NCBI RefSeq assembly: GCF_044755465.1
Contig: NZ_JBIVRB010000017.1
Coordinates: 62,001-126,000, forward strand
DNA: 64,000 nucleotides
Reading direction: 5' to 3'
From: Peterkaempfera sp044755465
GTDB taxonomy: Bacteria; Actinomycetota; Actinomycetes; Streptomycetales; Streptomycetaceae
The notes below the pieces were generated by a model. It did not search any database. It worked only from the letters and a program-made list of their open reading frames with translations, and was not told the origin of the DNA. The translations under genes and the position numbers were made by a program. Shown here piece after piece: positions 16,559 to 24,507 of this stretch (its first letter is position 1; each line of letters begins with the position of its first letter).

Positions 16559-17953
16559 TCAGCTCACCGCCCGCAGGGCCGGCGCGGCCTCGGCCAGGCG
16601 GCCGCTGCGGTACATCTCGGCCACCAGGAAGGCCAGGTCCAGCGACTGGCAGCGGTTGAGGCGGGGGTCGCAGGCCGACTCGTACCGCTGGTGCAGGTCC
16701 TCGGCCACCAGGCCGCTGCTGCCGCCGACGCACTCGGTGACGTCGTCGCCGGTGATCTCGACGTGGATGCCGCCGGCGTGGGTGCCGAGCGCGCGGTGCA
16801 CCTCGAAGAAGCCCTTGACCTCGGCCAGGACGTCATCGAAGTTGCGGGTCTTGTGGCCGGTGGACGCCTCGAAGGTGTTGCCGTGCATCGGGTCGCAGAT
16901 CCAGGCCACCCGGGCGCCCTCGGCGGTGGTCTTCTCGACCAGCGGCGGCAGCAGGTCGCGGATCTTCTCCGCGCCCATCCGGGTGATGAAGGTGAGCCGG
17001 CCGGGGGTGCGCTCCGGGTCCAGCCGGTCGATCAGGCTGAGTATCTGGTCGGCGGTGGTGGTGGGGCCGAGCTTGACGCCCAGCGGGTTGCTGATCTTCG
17101 AGGCGAACTCGATGTGGGCGCCGTCCAGCTGGCGGGTGCGCTCACCGATCCAGAGCATGTGCCCGGAGACGTCGTACAGCTTGCCGGTGCGGCTGTCGCG
17201 CCGGGTGAGGGCGCTCTCGTAGTCCAGGATCAGCGCCTCGTGGCTGGTGTACAGCTCGGTGCCGCGCACCTCGGACGGGTCGACCCCGCAGGCGCGCATG
17301 AAGGTCAGCACCGAGTCGATCTCCTCGGCCAGCCGCTCGTACCGCTGGCCGGAGCCCGACTCCCGGACGAAGTCCTGGTTCCAGGAGTGCACCTCGCGCA
17401 GGTCGGCGTAGCCGCCGGAGATGAAGGCGCGGACCAGGTTCAGGGTGGCGGTGGAGGCGTGGTACGTACGCAGCAGCCGCTGCGGGTCGGGCACCCGGGC
17501 CTCGGCGGTGAACTCCAGGCCGTTGACCGAGTCGCCCCGGTAGGTCGGCAGGGTGACGCCGTCCCGGGTCTCGGTCGGCTGGGAGCGGGGCTTGGAGTAC
17601 TGGCCGGCGATGCGGCCGACCTTCACCACCGGCACCTCGGCGCCGAAGGTGAGGACCGCCGCCATCTGGAGCATCGTCTTGAGCTTGCCGCGGATCTGGT
17701 CGGCCGAGACGCCGTCGAGGGTCTCCGCGCAGTCACCGCCCTGGAGCAGGAACGCCTCGCCCCGGGCGACGGCCGCCAGCCGTTCGGTGAGGTTGTCGCA
17801 CTCGCCGGCGAAGACCAGCGGTGGCGAGGCGCGCAGTTCGTCGAGGACGCGGCCGAGGGCCGCCTGGTCCGGCCAGTCCGGCTGCTGCGCTGCGGGCAGC
17901 GCTCGCCAGGACTCTTCGGCAGAGAGGGTGTAGAGCGAGGTGCGGTCAGGCAT
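16559..17953 (-). CDS. Class II 3-deoxy-D-arabino-heptulosonate 7-phosphate synthase
   Basis: 464 residues from ATG 17953 (GGAG 8 nt upstream); an in-frame extension to 18004 is less likely. LLQGGDCAET holds the metal cysteine, and KISNPLGVKLGP, RVAWICDPMHGN and STGHKTRN are the class II hallmarks. It condenses PEP and erythrose-4-phosphate, the first step to chorismate. A cluster-borne copy is a common way to raise aromatic precursor flow. Here it heads the aroH-tyrA unit, so the flux is directed to 4-hydroxyphenylpyruvate/tyrosine. Confidence 0.93.
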   Translation of the reverse strand: MPDRTSLYTLSAEESWRALPAAQQPDWPDQAALGRVLDELRASPPLVFAGECDNLTERLAAVARGEAFLLQGGDCAETLDGVSADQIRGKLKTMLQMAAVLTFGAEVPVVKVGRIAGQYSKPRSQPTETRDGVTLPTYRGDSVNGLEFTAEARVPDPQRLLRTYHASTATLNLVRAFISGGYADLREVHSWNQDFVRESGSGQRYERLAEEIDSVLTFMRACGVDPSEVRGTELYTSHEALILDYESALTRRDSRTGKLYDVSGHMLWIGERTRQLDGAHIEFASKISNPLGVKLGPTTTADQILSLIDRLDPERTPGRLTFITRMGAEKIRDLLPPLVEKTTAEGARVAWICDPMHGNTFEASTGHKTRNFDDVLAEVKGFFEVHRALGTHAGGIHVEITGDDVTECVGGSSGLVAEDLHQRYESACDPRLNRCQSLDLAFLVAEMYRSGRLAEAAPALRAVS

Positions 17954-18107
17954 GGCGATCTCCGGGTCACGGGAACTGGTGCGTTCATCGGTCGTGCCGA
18001 GCAACTGCGGGTCGCGCTAGCGGAAAGGCCGGGCAGCGTGTCCTCGGCGGCGGGCCGCGGCCAAGGGGGGCCGGGCGCCCGGTCGGATCGGCCGGGCGCC
18101 CGGGGGG

Positions 18108-19361
18108 TCAGGCGGTGGCGGTCTGCTCGGTGCGGGCTTCCGCGGTCTCGTCGGCGGGGAGGCCGCGGGACCGGGTGAGCGTGGCGAAGAAGGTCAGCGC
18201 CGAGACGCCGAGCGCGGCGATCACGATGCCCATCGGCACCGCCGTCCCCTCGCCGGCCAGGCCGACCAGCGGCACCACGGCCGCACCGAAGACGTGCTGG
18301 GACAGGCCGAGCAGCGCGGCCGCGGAGCCGGCCGAGCTGCCGTGGTCCTGGAGGGCGAGCGCCGTCGAGGTGGGCATCACCAGACCGACGCTGGAGACCA
18401 CGATGAACAGCGCCACCAGCAGCGGCACCAGGCCGCCGCCGGCCAGCACGGTGACCAGCAGGCCGACGCCGCCGACCGCCGAGCCGGACAGGCCCAGCGC
18501 CAGCAGCGGGCGCGGGCCGGTGCGGTGCACGATCCGGCCGCAGACCTGCGCCGCCACCACCAGGCCGCCGGCGTTCACCGCGAAGACCGCGCTGAAGCCC
18601 TGCGGCGACATGCCGTGGATGTCCTGGAGCACGAACGGGGAGCCGGCGATGTAGGCGAACATCGCCGCGAACGCCAGACCGCCGGCCACGGTGTAGCCGA
18701 CGAAGAGGCGGTCCGAGAGCAGGGTGCGGAACACCGGCCCGGTGGCCTTGAGGCCGCCGGAGTGCCGCCGCTCGGCGGGCAGTGTCTCCGGCAGGCCGAC
18801 GGCGACCACGACCAGCATCAGCGCGCCGATGATGCCCAGCAGGGTGAAGATGCCGTGCCAGGAGGTGAAGCGCAGCAACTGCCCGCCGGCCACCGGGGCG
18901 AGCACCGGTGCCAGGCCGGTGATCAGCATCAGCAGCGAGAAGTACTTGGCCGCTGCCGCGCCCTCGTGCCGGTCGCGGACGATCGCGGCGGCGGTGACGA
19001 TGCCGACGGCGCCGCCCAGGCCCTGGATGGCGCGCAGCGCCACCAGCAGCCAGATGTTCGGCGCGATGGCGCAGAGCAGCGCCGCCGCGGTGTAGACGCC
19101 CAGGCCGAAGACCAGCGGACGGCGGCGGCCGAGCGCGTCGCTGACCGGACCGGCGAACAGCTGACCGAAGCCGAGGCCGAGCAGGCAGGCCGTGAGGCTC
19201 AGCTGCCCGGCGGAGGCGGTGGCGTGCAGATCGTGGGTGAGGTCGGGCAGGCCCGGTAGATAGGTGTCGTTGGACAGCGGTCCCAGTGCGGTGAGCGCGC
19301 CGAGGATGACGACGAGTGCACCGCCGCCCTTGGGCTTGGCGGTGTTCTCAGGCGATGTCAT
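18108..19361 (-). CDS. Bcr/CflA-type MFS drug exporter
   Basis: 417 residues with about 12 hydrophobic segments. LGPLSNDTYLPGLPDL at residue 26 is typical of the Bcr/CflA subfamily, and SDALGRRRPLVFGLG is the MFS loop 2-3 motif. Members are proton-coupled exporters giving resistance to bicyclomycin-like drugs. Placed in the middle of the leftward biosynthetic run, it is the best candidate for product export and self-protection. Two copies of GGCCGGGCGCCCGG follow the stop (about 18068-18102) and may act as terminator. Confidence 0.9.
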   Translation of the reverse strand: MTSPENTAKPKGGGALVVILGALTALGPLSNDTYLPGLPDLTHDLHATASAGQLSLTACLLGLGFGQLFAGPVSDALGRRRPLVFGLGVYTAAALLCAIAPNIWLLVALRAIQGLGGAVGIVTAAAIVRDRHEGAAAAKYFSLLMLITGLAPVLAPVAGGQLLRFTSWHGIFTLLGIIGALMLVVVAVGLPETLPAERRHSGGLKATGPVFRTLLSDRLFVGYTVAGGLAFAAMFAYIAGSPFVLQDIHGMSPQGFSAVFAVNAGGLVVAAQVCGRIVHRTGPRPLLALGLSGSAVGGVGLLVTVLAGGGLVPLLVALFIVVSSVGLVMPTSTALALQDHGSSAGSAAALLGLSQHVFGAAVVPLVGLAGEGTAVPMGIVIAALGVSALTFFATLTRSRGLPADETAEARTEQTATA

Positions 19362-19470
19362 GGCGATGGATTCCCTCCAGGGTACGGGCCCTGCCCGGCG
19401 GACCTACGAGGTCGGGCGGCCGGGCGGGGTGGTGGTGCTTGGCTTGGGGTTGCCGGAAGGACCGGGCCGT

Positions 19471-19518
19471 CCCCGCCGAGCCCCGCCGGGGGGACCGTGT
19501 CGGCGGGGCTCGGCGGGG
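19471..19518 (-). terminator. Hairpin between exporter and NAD(P)-binding gene
   Basis: CCCCGCCGAGCCCCGCC (19471-19487) and its exact complement (19502-19518), 14-nt loop. It lies in the 227-bp gap 19362-19588, downstream of the leftward gene at 19589, so it may divide the run into two transcripts. Confidence 0.65.
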
Positions 19519-19588
19519 AGGGGCCCGGGGCCCGGCGTCCGGGGCTGGGGGAACCCTGGGCGCCGGGCCTGGGAAACCCGGTGGTCCG

Positions 19589-20227
19589 TCAGTAGGCGAC
19601 GGCGATCCGGGTACGGATGGACGCGCCGCGCTCGATCTCGTCGACGAACGCGATGGCGTAGTCCGCGATGCTGATCCGGCTCTTGCCCTCGGCGTCGACC
19701 AGCAGCTGCTCGCCGCCGACCCGGTAGCTGCCGGTGCGCTCGCCGGGCTCGATCATCTGGGCCGGCGAGATGAAGGTCCAGTCCAGGTCCTGTACCTCGC
19801 GGTAGATGCCGAGCGCCTCGATCTGGGCGTGTGCGTTGGCCTTCCACATCTCGGGGAAGTGCGGGCTGTCGATCACCCGGACGCCGGGGGCGGTCTCCAG
19901 GCTGCCCGCGCCGCCGAGCACCACCAGGCGCTTGACGCCGGACTTGCGCAGCCCCTCGATCAGGCCGTTGGTGGCGCCGATCAGGATCTCCCGGTCGTCG
20001 TCCACGCCGAGGCGGGGACCGACGGCGGAGGCCACCAGGTCGTGCCCGGCGGCGAGTTCGGCGACCTGGGCCGCGTTGGAGACGTCCCCGGCGACCAGCG
20101 GGAACCCGGCGTCGTCGCCGTTGGAGCCGGACCGGGTGACTCCGGTCACCTGGTGGCCGCGGCTGAGCAGTTCAGCGGCGATGGCGCTGCCGATGTGCCC
20201 GGTGGCCCCGAAGAGCAGAACCTTCAT
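19589..20227 (-). CDS. NAD(P)-binding short-chain reductase-like protein (NmrA/BVR-B type)
   Basis: 212 residues from ATG 20227 behind GGGAG. The Rossmann loop LLFGATGHIGSAIAAELL starts at residue 4 and VKRLVVLGGAGSL lies near 105. DLDWTFISPAQMIEPGERTG and ISIADYAIAFVDEIE follow the atypical SDR group that reduces flavins, quinones or small ketones. No YxxxK is evident, so it may be a non-canonical reductase or NAD(P) sensor. Part of the leftward operon. Confidence 0.8.
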   Translation of the reverse strand: MKVLLFGATGHIGSAIAAELLSRGHQVTGVTRSGSNGDDAGFPLVAGDVSNAAQVAELAAGHDLVASAVGPRLGVDDDREILIGATNGLIEGLRKSGVKRLVVLGGAGSLETAPGVRVIDSPHFPEMWKANAHAQIEALGIYREVQDLDWTFISPAQMIEPGERTGSYRVGGEQLLVDAEGKSRISIADYAIAFVDEIERGASIRTRIAVAY

Positions 20228-20291
20228 GTCGATCTCCCAATGCATTCAGTTGCTGTGTGGTGCGGTCAGATGGCTTGTGGGGGCCGCCGGG

Positions 20292-21092
20292 CTACTCGTC
20301 GAGGAGGTCCGGCTGCTCGTGGACGATCTCGTCCCAGAGGAGTTCGAAGCTGAAGCGGCCGAGCTGCGCGTCACCGAAGCCGTCACCGGCGGCCGTCGCC
20401 TGCTCGTGGGTCATCTTCTTGGGCGTTCCGGCGGCGGCGGCGAGCAGCTGCACCTGGGCGCAGCTGTCGTAGGTGAAGAACCAGTGCACGGCCTCTTCCA
20501 GCGAGCCGCCGACGGTGATCAGGCCGTGGTGGCGCAGGAGGATCGCCCGGTTGTCGCCGAGCTTCTCCGCGATGTCCCGGCCCTGTTCGAGGGCGACCGA
20601 GGGGCCCTCGTAGTCCTCGTACAGGTACTGCCGGCCGTAGAAGGCCGCCGACTCCTGGTCGATCGGCTCCAGCAGCCGGCCCAGGGTGCCCAGCGCCCGG
20701 GAGTGGGCGGTGTGGCCGTGGGCGGCGGCCTCGGCGTGCGGGTGCAGCTCGTGGATCTGCGAGTGGATCACGAAGGCGCTGGGGTTGACCTTGTGCCGGC
20801 CCTCGACCACCCGGCCCTCGGAGTCCACCAGGATCAGGTCGCCCACGGTGACGCGCTTGAACGAGACGCCGAACGGGTTCACCCAGAACCGGTCGGGGTA
20901 CTCGGGGTCGCGGACCGATATGTGGCCGGAAATGCCCTCTCCGAAGCCGTACTTGCCGAACAGCCGGAGCGCGGCGGCCAGTCTCTGCTTGCGGTGCACC
21001 CGCTCTGCCGCCGGGCTGGCGAAGTCCGCGTCGCCGGGAAGCGGCAGCCCGGTGGCCGTGTCCGCGAGGTAGACGGGTGTGGTGGTCGTCAT
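20292..21092 (-). CDS. Class II aldolase/adducin-family protein
   Basis: 266 residues. GISGHISVRDPE and FWVNPFGVSFKRV near residues 50-75 match the substrate/active-site region. The zinc site looks intact: the HGHTAHSRA pair of histidines near 140 and LRHHGLITVG near 190. Such enzymes make or break C-C bonds next to a carbonyl through a zinc enediolate, or act as epimerases or decarboxylases. In this cluster it could cleave or extend the side chain of an aryl precursor; that is a guess from context. Confidence 0.85.
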   Translation of the reverse strand: MTTTTPVYLADTATGLPLPGDADFASPAAERVHRKQRLAAALRLFGKYGFGEGISGHISVRDPEYPDRFWVNPFGVSFKRVTVGDLILVDSEGRVVEGRHKVNPSAFVIHSQIHELHPHAEAAAHGHTAHSRALGTLGRLLEPIDQESAAFYGRQYLYEDYEGPSVALEQGRDIAEKLGDNRAILLRHHGLITVGGSLEEAVHWFFTYDSCAQVQLLAAAAGTPKKMTHEQATAAGDGFGDAQLGRFSFELLWDEIVHEQPDLLDE

Positions 21093-21162
21093 CGGTGGTC
21101 CCTTCGGCTTGGTCCGTGCGGCTTGCTCGTACGACGTGCTGCGTGCTGCGTACTGCGTGCTT

Positions 21163-21207
21163 GCGCTGGGCGTGCTCGCGCTGGGCGTGCCCGCGCTAGG
21201 CGTGCTG
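21163..21207. repeat. Three 15-bp tandem repeats at the 3' end of the FAD gene
   Basis: GCGCTGGGCGTGCTC, GCGCTGGGCGTGCCC and GCGCTAGGCGTGCTG in a row; the last contains the stop codon of the minus-strand FAD gene. A further TGCTGCG-type repeat precedes it (21134-21160). Confidence 0.7.
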
Positions 21208-22743
21208 GAGGACGTGCTCCGTCCGCAGGGTCTGGAACCGTTCGGCGTGGGCGTGGATCGCCCGGACGATGTCCTGGCTGCGGTCCACCAGCGAGGGGAT
21301 GCCGAAGGTGAAGAACAGCGTCCCGGCGGCGATGTTCCCCAGGGCGTAGCAGCGGGGCTCGGGTCGGCCGTCCACCGTCAGCCGGCTGGTGGTCCGGGCT
21401 ATGTAGAGTCCGCCGTGCGGGTGACGGGCCGCCAGGCGGTTGGCCACCAGCGAGTTGACCAGCGGTGCGGCGCTGGTGGGGATCTTGCCCTCGGAGGCGT
21501 TGACCGCGTTGATGACGACGTCGACCGGGAAGTCGCCGTCCTCGGCGGTCTCGATGGTGAATCCGCCGTCCGACCGGGGGGAGACCTGCTGGAGCCCGGA
21601 GTAGATGGCCAGCTGCCCGTCGTCGGCGAGCCGCAGCAGCTCGCCCGCGCTGCTCGGCGGCATCGGGCAGCAGAGACTCATGATCGTCCGGTAGTGGGTG
21701 CGCAGCAGCTCGACCCGGTCCCGCTCGGAGAGCAGCGGCCAGATGTCGGGGCCGGTGTCCGGCACCGCCCGCTGGAGGATGCGCAGCCCGAGGTCGGGCG
21801 AGTCCACGGCGGCCATCTGGCGGCGCAGCCGCTCCACGGGCGCCTCGCGGTAGGCCCCGGTGACCTCGCTGACCACCTCGCGGAGGTCGGCGCCGGCCTC
21901 GTCGAACTCGGCGCCGATCAGCTCGGTGAGGTCCTGCACCCGCATGCTGGTCTGCCGCCGGGACAGCTGCTGCATCCGTACCGGGGTGACGTGCTTGAGC
22001 TCGAAGTGGACCGGCCGCTGCCGCACGCCGGGCAGGATGCCGCGCCGGGAGAGCAGGCTGATCCGGCCCCGGTGGCCGCGGGCGGCCAGCGAGATGATGA
22101 TGTCGACCGAGGTGAGGCCGCTGCCGATCACCGCCACGTGCTGGTCGGGGGCGACCTCCTGGAGCTTCTGGACGATCGGGTACGGATCGGCGAGGAAGCC
22201 CGGCGCGCCCCGCAGCCCGTACACGTCCTTGGGGCTGTCGCCGCCGACGCACAGCACCGCGTAGTCGAAGGCCCGCACCCGGCCGGCTCCGGTGCGCAGC
22301 ATCACCCGGCCGGCTGCCTGGTTGGCGGCGGTGACGGCCTCGCTCACCAGGTCGACCCGCCAGCCGCGCAGCCGCAGCTTGGCGAGCGCGGCGTGCGCGG
22401 TCTGCTCCAGGTACTCGCCGTACTCGGTGCGCGGGGCGAACCGGGCGCCGGCCTGGTGGTCCAGGCCGGCGACCCCCTCCGGCAGCCCGAGTACCCGGTC
22501 CCTGGTGATCAGCCAGCGTTCGAAGTGCCGGGGGTCCCCGTGGCGGACCGACATGTCGTCGGGGGTGGCGTTCACCCGGAGGGTCGCGGTGTCCGACTGG
22601 TACGCCCGGCCCCGCCACAGGTGCGGCGAGGGCTCGAAGACCGTGAGGCTGCCGGGGCCGGTCTCCCGCTGGGCCAGTGCATCGATCAGGCAGACCGCCG
22701 AAGCGCCGCCTCCGATGACTGCGATCGAGATCGCGGATGGCAT
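21196..22743 (-). CDS. FAD/NAD(P)-binding oxidoreductase (NAD_binding_9-like)
   Basis: 515 residues. The N-terminal FAD site is IAVIGGGASAVCLIDAL (residues 7-23); a second nucleotide motif VAVIGSGLTSVDIIISLA is near 245; YALGNIAAGTLFF near the C-terminus fits the FAD-closing segment. The family includes uncharacterised flavoproteins in secondary-metabolite clusters and is distantly related to N-hydroxylating monooxygenases such as CreE. It sits between the aldolase and the secreted protein in the HpaB-led run. Reaction unknown: hydroxylation, N-oxidation and Baeyer-Villiger chemistry are all open. Confidence 0.75.
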   Translation of the reverse strand: MPSAISIAVIGGGASAVCLIDALAQRETGPGSLTVFEPSPHLWRGRAYQSDTATLRVNATPDDMSVRHGDPRHFERWLITRDRVLGLPEGVAGLDHQAGARFAPRTEYGEYLEQTAHAALAKLRLRGWRVDLVSEAVTAANQAAGRVMLRTGAGRVRAFDYAVLCVGGDSPKDVYGLRGAPGFLADPYPIVQKLQEVAPDQHVAVIGSGLTSVDIIISLAARGHRGRISLLSRRGILPGVRQRPVHFELKHVTPVRMQQLSRRQTSMRVQDLTELIGAEFDEAGADLREVVSEVTGAYREAPVERLRRQMAAVDSPDLGLRILQRAVPDTGPDIWPLLSERDRVELLRTHYRTIMSLCCPMPPSSAGELLRLADDGQLAIYSGLQQVSPRSDGGFTIETAEDGDFPVDVVINAVNASEGKIPTSAAPLVNSLVANRLAARHPHGGLYIARTTSRLTVDGRPEPRCYALGNIAAGTLFFTFGIPSLVDRSQDIVRAIHAHAERFQTLRTEHVLQHA

Positions 22744-22904
22744 GGTCAGTCCCCTGCCCCGCTCTGATGTCCGGCGCCATACATGAGCTGTCTCCTCCGC
22801 TAGCGAATGGCCTGTGGAAGTGGGGGCCCGGCGCTCCGGGCCGGGGAAGTCCTCAGCGCATCAGGCCCTTGGCAGGACGAGGGTGGCCCTGCATGATCGA
22901 TGGC

Positions 22905-23933
22905 TCAGCTGTGCTTGAAGTTCTCCATGGACACGGTGTAGTCGTCGCGGTTGGCGCGGTACCTGATGCAGTAGTCCTGCGGGTACCAGCCGGCCACCTC
23001 GAAGCTCTGCGGCTGCTTGATCGGGAAGCAGCCGTTGGTGTTGCTGCCGCTCGACAGGCCGTCGAAGTACGCCTTGGTGATCATCGGCTCCAGGAAGGAG
23101 ATCTTGGAGTCGTAGGCGCCGTAGATGAAGGTCTTGGTGAACAGCACGTTGTGCCACTCGGGCGAGGTCTGGTCCACCAGGTGGTTGCCCATCGCGACCT
23201 CGGCGGTGCCGTTGCTGATGTAGTCCGGCGGCATGTACTGCGCGGGCACCGGCTTGGTGGCGGTGGCGAAGTCGTCGCAGTTCATCACCAGGCCGCAGGA
23301 GCCCGCGCGGATCTGGTCGCGCTCGGCCTTCGGCTGGATGTAGAAGTGGAAGTCGAAGTGCTGGACGTCGTAGATGCCCTCCGGGCCGTGGCCCATCAGG
23401 TTGAAGTTGACCAGCGCCCACTTGTACGGCACGCCGGGCGCGCTGGTGAGCGCGCCGGGCAGCGGCAGCGGGAACTCGTGGCCGCCCATGCACTCGGTGT
23501 GCTCGTCGATCTGGCCGTTGCCGTCGACGTCGTAGCAGTGGTGCTGGTCGGTCATGGTGGTCGGCAGGTTCTGCAGCGTCGGCTTGGGGAAGACGATGCC
23601 GATCGCCAGCGGCTTCTGGGCGCTGTCCAGCTGGGCGAAGGTGCGCAGGGTGCCGTTGCCGAGGCTGCTGGGCGCGCCGTAGGAGGCGCACGGCCCGGCG
23701 TAGGAGGGGGTGTAGGCGAGGACCGGGTCGGCGGCGACCTGCGGGAGGGTGACCGTCACCTCGGTCGCGGTGCTGGTCGACCCGGTCAGACATATCGTGG
23801 TGGGCTGCGTCGGGTTGGACCCGGTGGTGGCGGTGCTCTGGCCGGGCAGCGCCAGCGCGGCGCCGCCGGCCATGGCGGCCACCGCGGCGGCCGCGAGCAC
23901 GGGTCTGCGGAGCGAGTTGAGGGAGCGGGCCAT
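22905..23933 (-). CDS. Secreted protein of unknown function with EF-hand-like loop (DUF5602-like)
   Basis: 342 residues. An Arg-rich start, a hydrophobic core (VLAAAAVAAMAGGAALALPG) and small residues after it make a Sec or Tat-like signal peptide. The mature protein has a calcium-loop-like DVDGNGQIDE (about residue 148) flanked by cysteines, and an aromatic/His motif HFDFHFYIQP (about 200) that recalls DUF5602/TTHB210-like secreted proteins. ATG 23933 lies 3 bp after the flavin reductase stop, so it is firmly in the HpaB-reductase operon. Function unknown; a secreted binding or sensing protein for the product is possible. Confidence 0.7.
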   Translation of the reverse strand: MARSLNSLRRPVLAAAAVAAMAGGAALALPGQSTATTGSNPTQPTTICLTGSTSTATEVTVTLPQVAADPVLAYTPSYAGPCASYGAPSSLGNGTLRTFAQLDSAQKPLAIGIVFPKPTLQNLPTTMTDQHHCYDVDGNGQIDEHTECMGGHEFPLPLPGALTSAPGVPYKWALVNFNLMGHGPEGIYDVQHFDFHFYIQPKAERDQIRAGSCGLVMNCDDFATATKPVPAQYMPPDYISNGTAEVAMGNHLVDQTSPEWHNVLFTKTFIYGAYDSKISFLEPMITKAYFDGLSSGSNTNGCFPIKQPQSFEVAGWYPQDYCIRYRANRDDYTVSMENFKHS

Positions 23934-23936
23934 GAT

Positions 23937-24434
23937 TCAGACTCCTTCGAGTTCGAGTGTGTGGAATCCGCCTTGCAGGAAGATGAGCGGCTGCCGGGAG
24001 TCGCAGACGCCGAGCTGCACCACCTCGCCGATCACCATCACGTGATCGCCGACGGTCAGCTCGTCCCGGTAGGCGCACTCCATCCAGGCGGCGCCGTCCA
24101 GCAGCAGGGTTCCGGTGGTGTCACCGATCTGGTACGTGGCGTCCCGCAGCGCGACCTGGCGGGTGTCGGGGTCCCGGGCGAAGACTCGGGCGTACGCCTC
24201 GGTGTCCCCGTCGAGGATCGACAGCCCCCAGACCCCGGCCGCTCTGAGGTCCGCGAGGAAGCGTGAGTCGTGCCGGAAGCACAGCGTGATGAGGGCAGGG
24301 TGGAGGGAGACCGAGTTCAGCGAGTTGACGGTGACCGCGTCATGCTGACGGGTGCCCGACTTGTCCGAGTACGTGCTGACGACGCAGACCCCGGTCGCGA
24401 AATGGCGCATGACACTTCGAAGATCCTGGCTCAT
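23937..24434 (-). CDS. Flavin reductase (HpaC type)
   Basis: 165 residues, usual size. MRHFATGVCVVST, DAVTVNSLNSVSLHPALITLCF and the terminal GFHTLEL are those of the flavin reductase-like family. It reduces FAD or FMN with NAD(P)H for a two-component monooxygenase. It lies 73 bp downstream of the HpaB-type gene, the natural partner, and could also supply the class D flavoprotein at 28950-30110. Start ATG 24434 behind GGAGGTGCTAC. Confidence 0.92.
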   Translation of the reverse strand: MSQDLRSVMRHFATGVCVVSTYSDKSGTRQHDAVTVNSLNSVSLHPALITLCFRHDSRFLADLRAAGVWGLSILDGDTEAYARVFARDPDTRQVALRDATYQIGDTTGTLLLDGAAWMECAYRDELTVGDHVMVIGEVVQLGVCDSRQPLIFLQGGFHTLELEGV

Positions 24435-24507
24435 GTAGCACCTCCTGTGGGAGGGCGGGCGTCCACCGCAGGGCGGACGCCCGCCGCCGTGTTCGGGTGA
24501 CTCGGCG

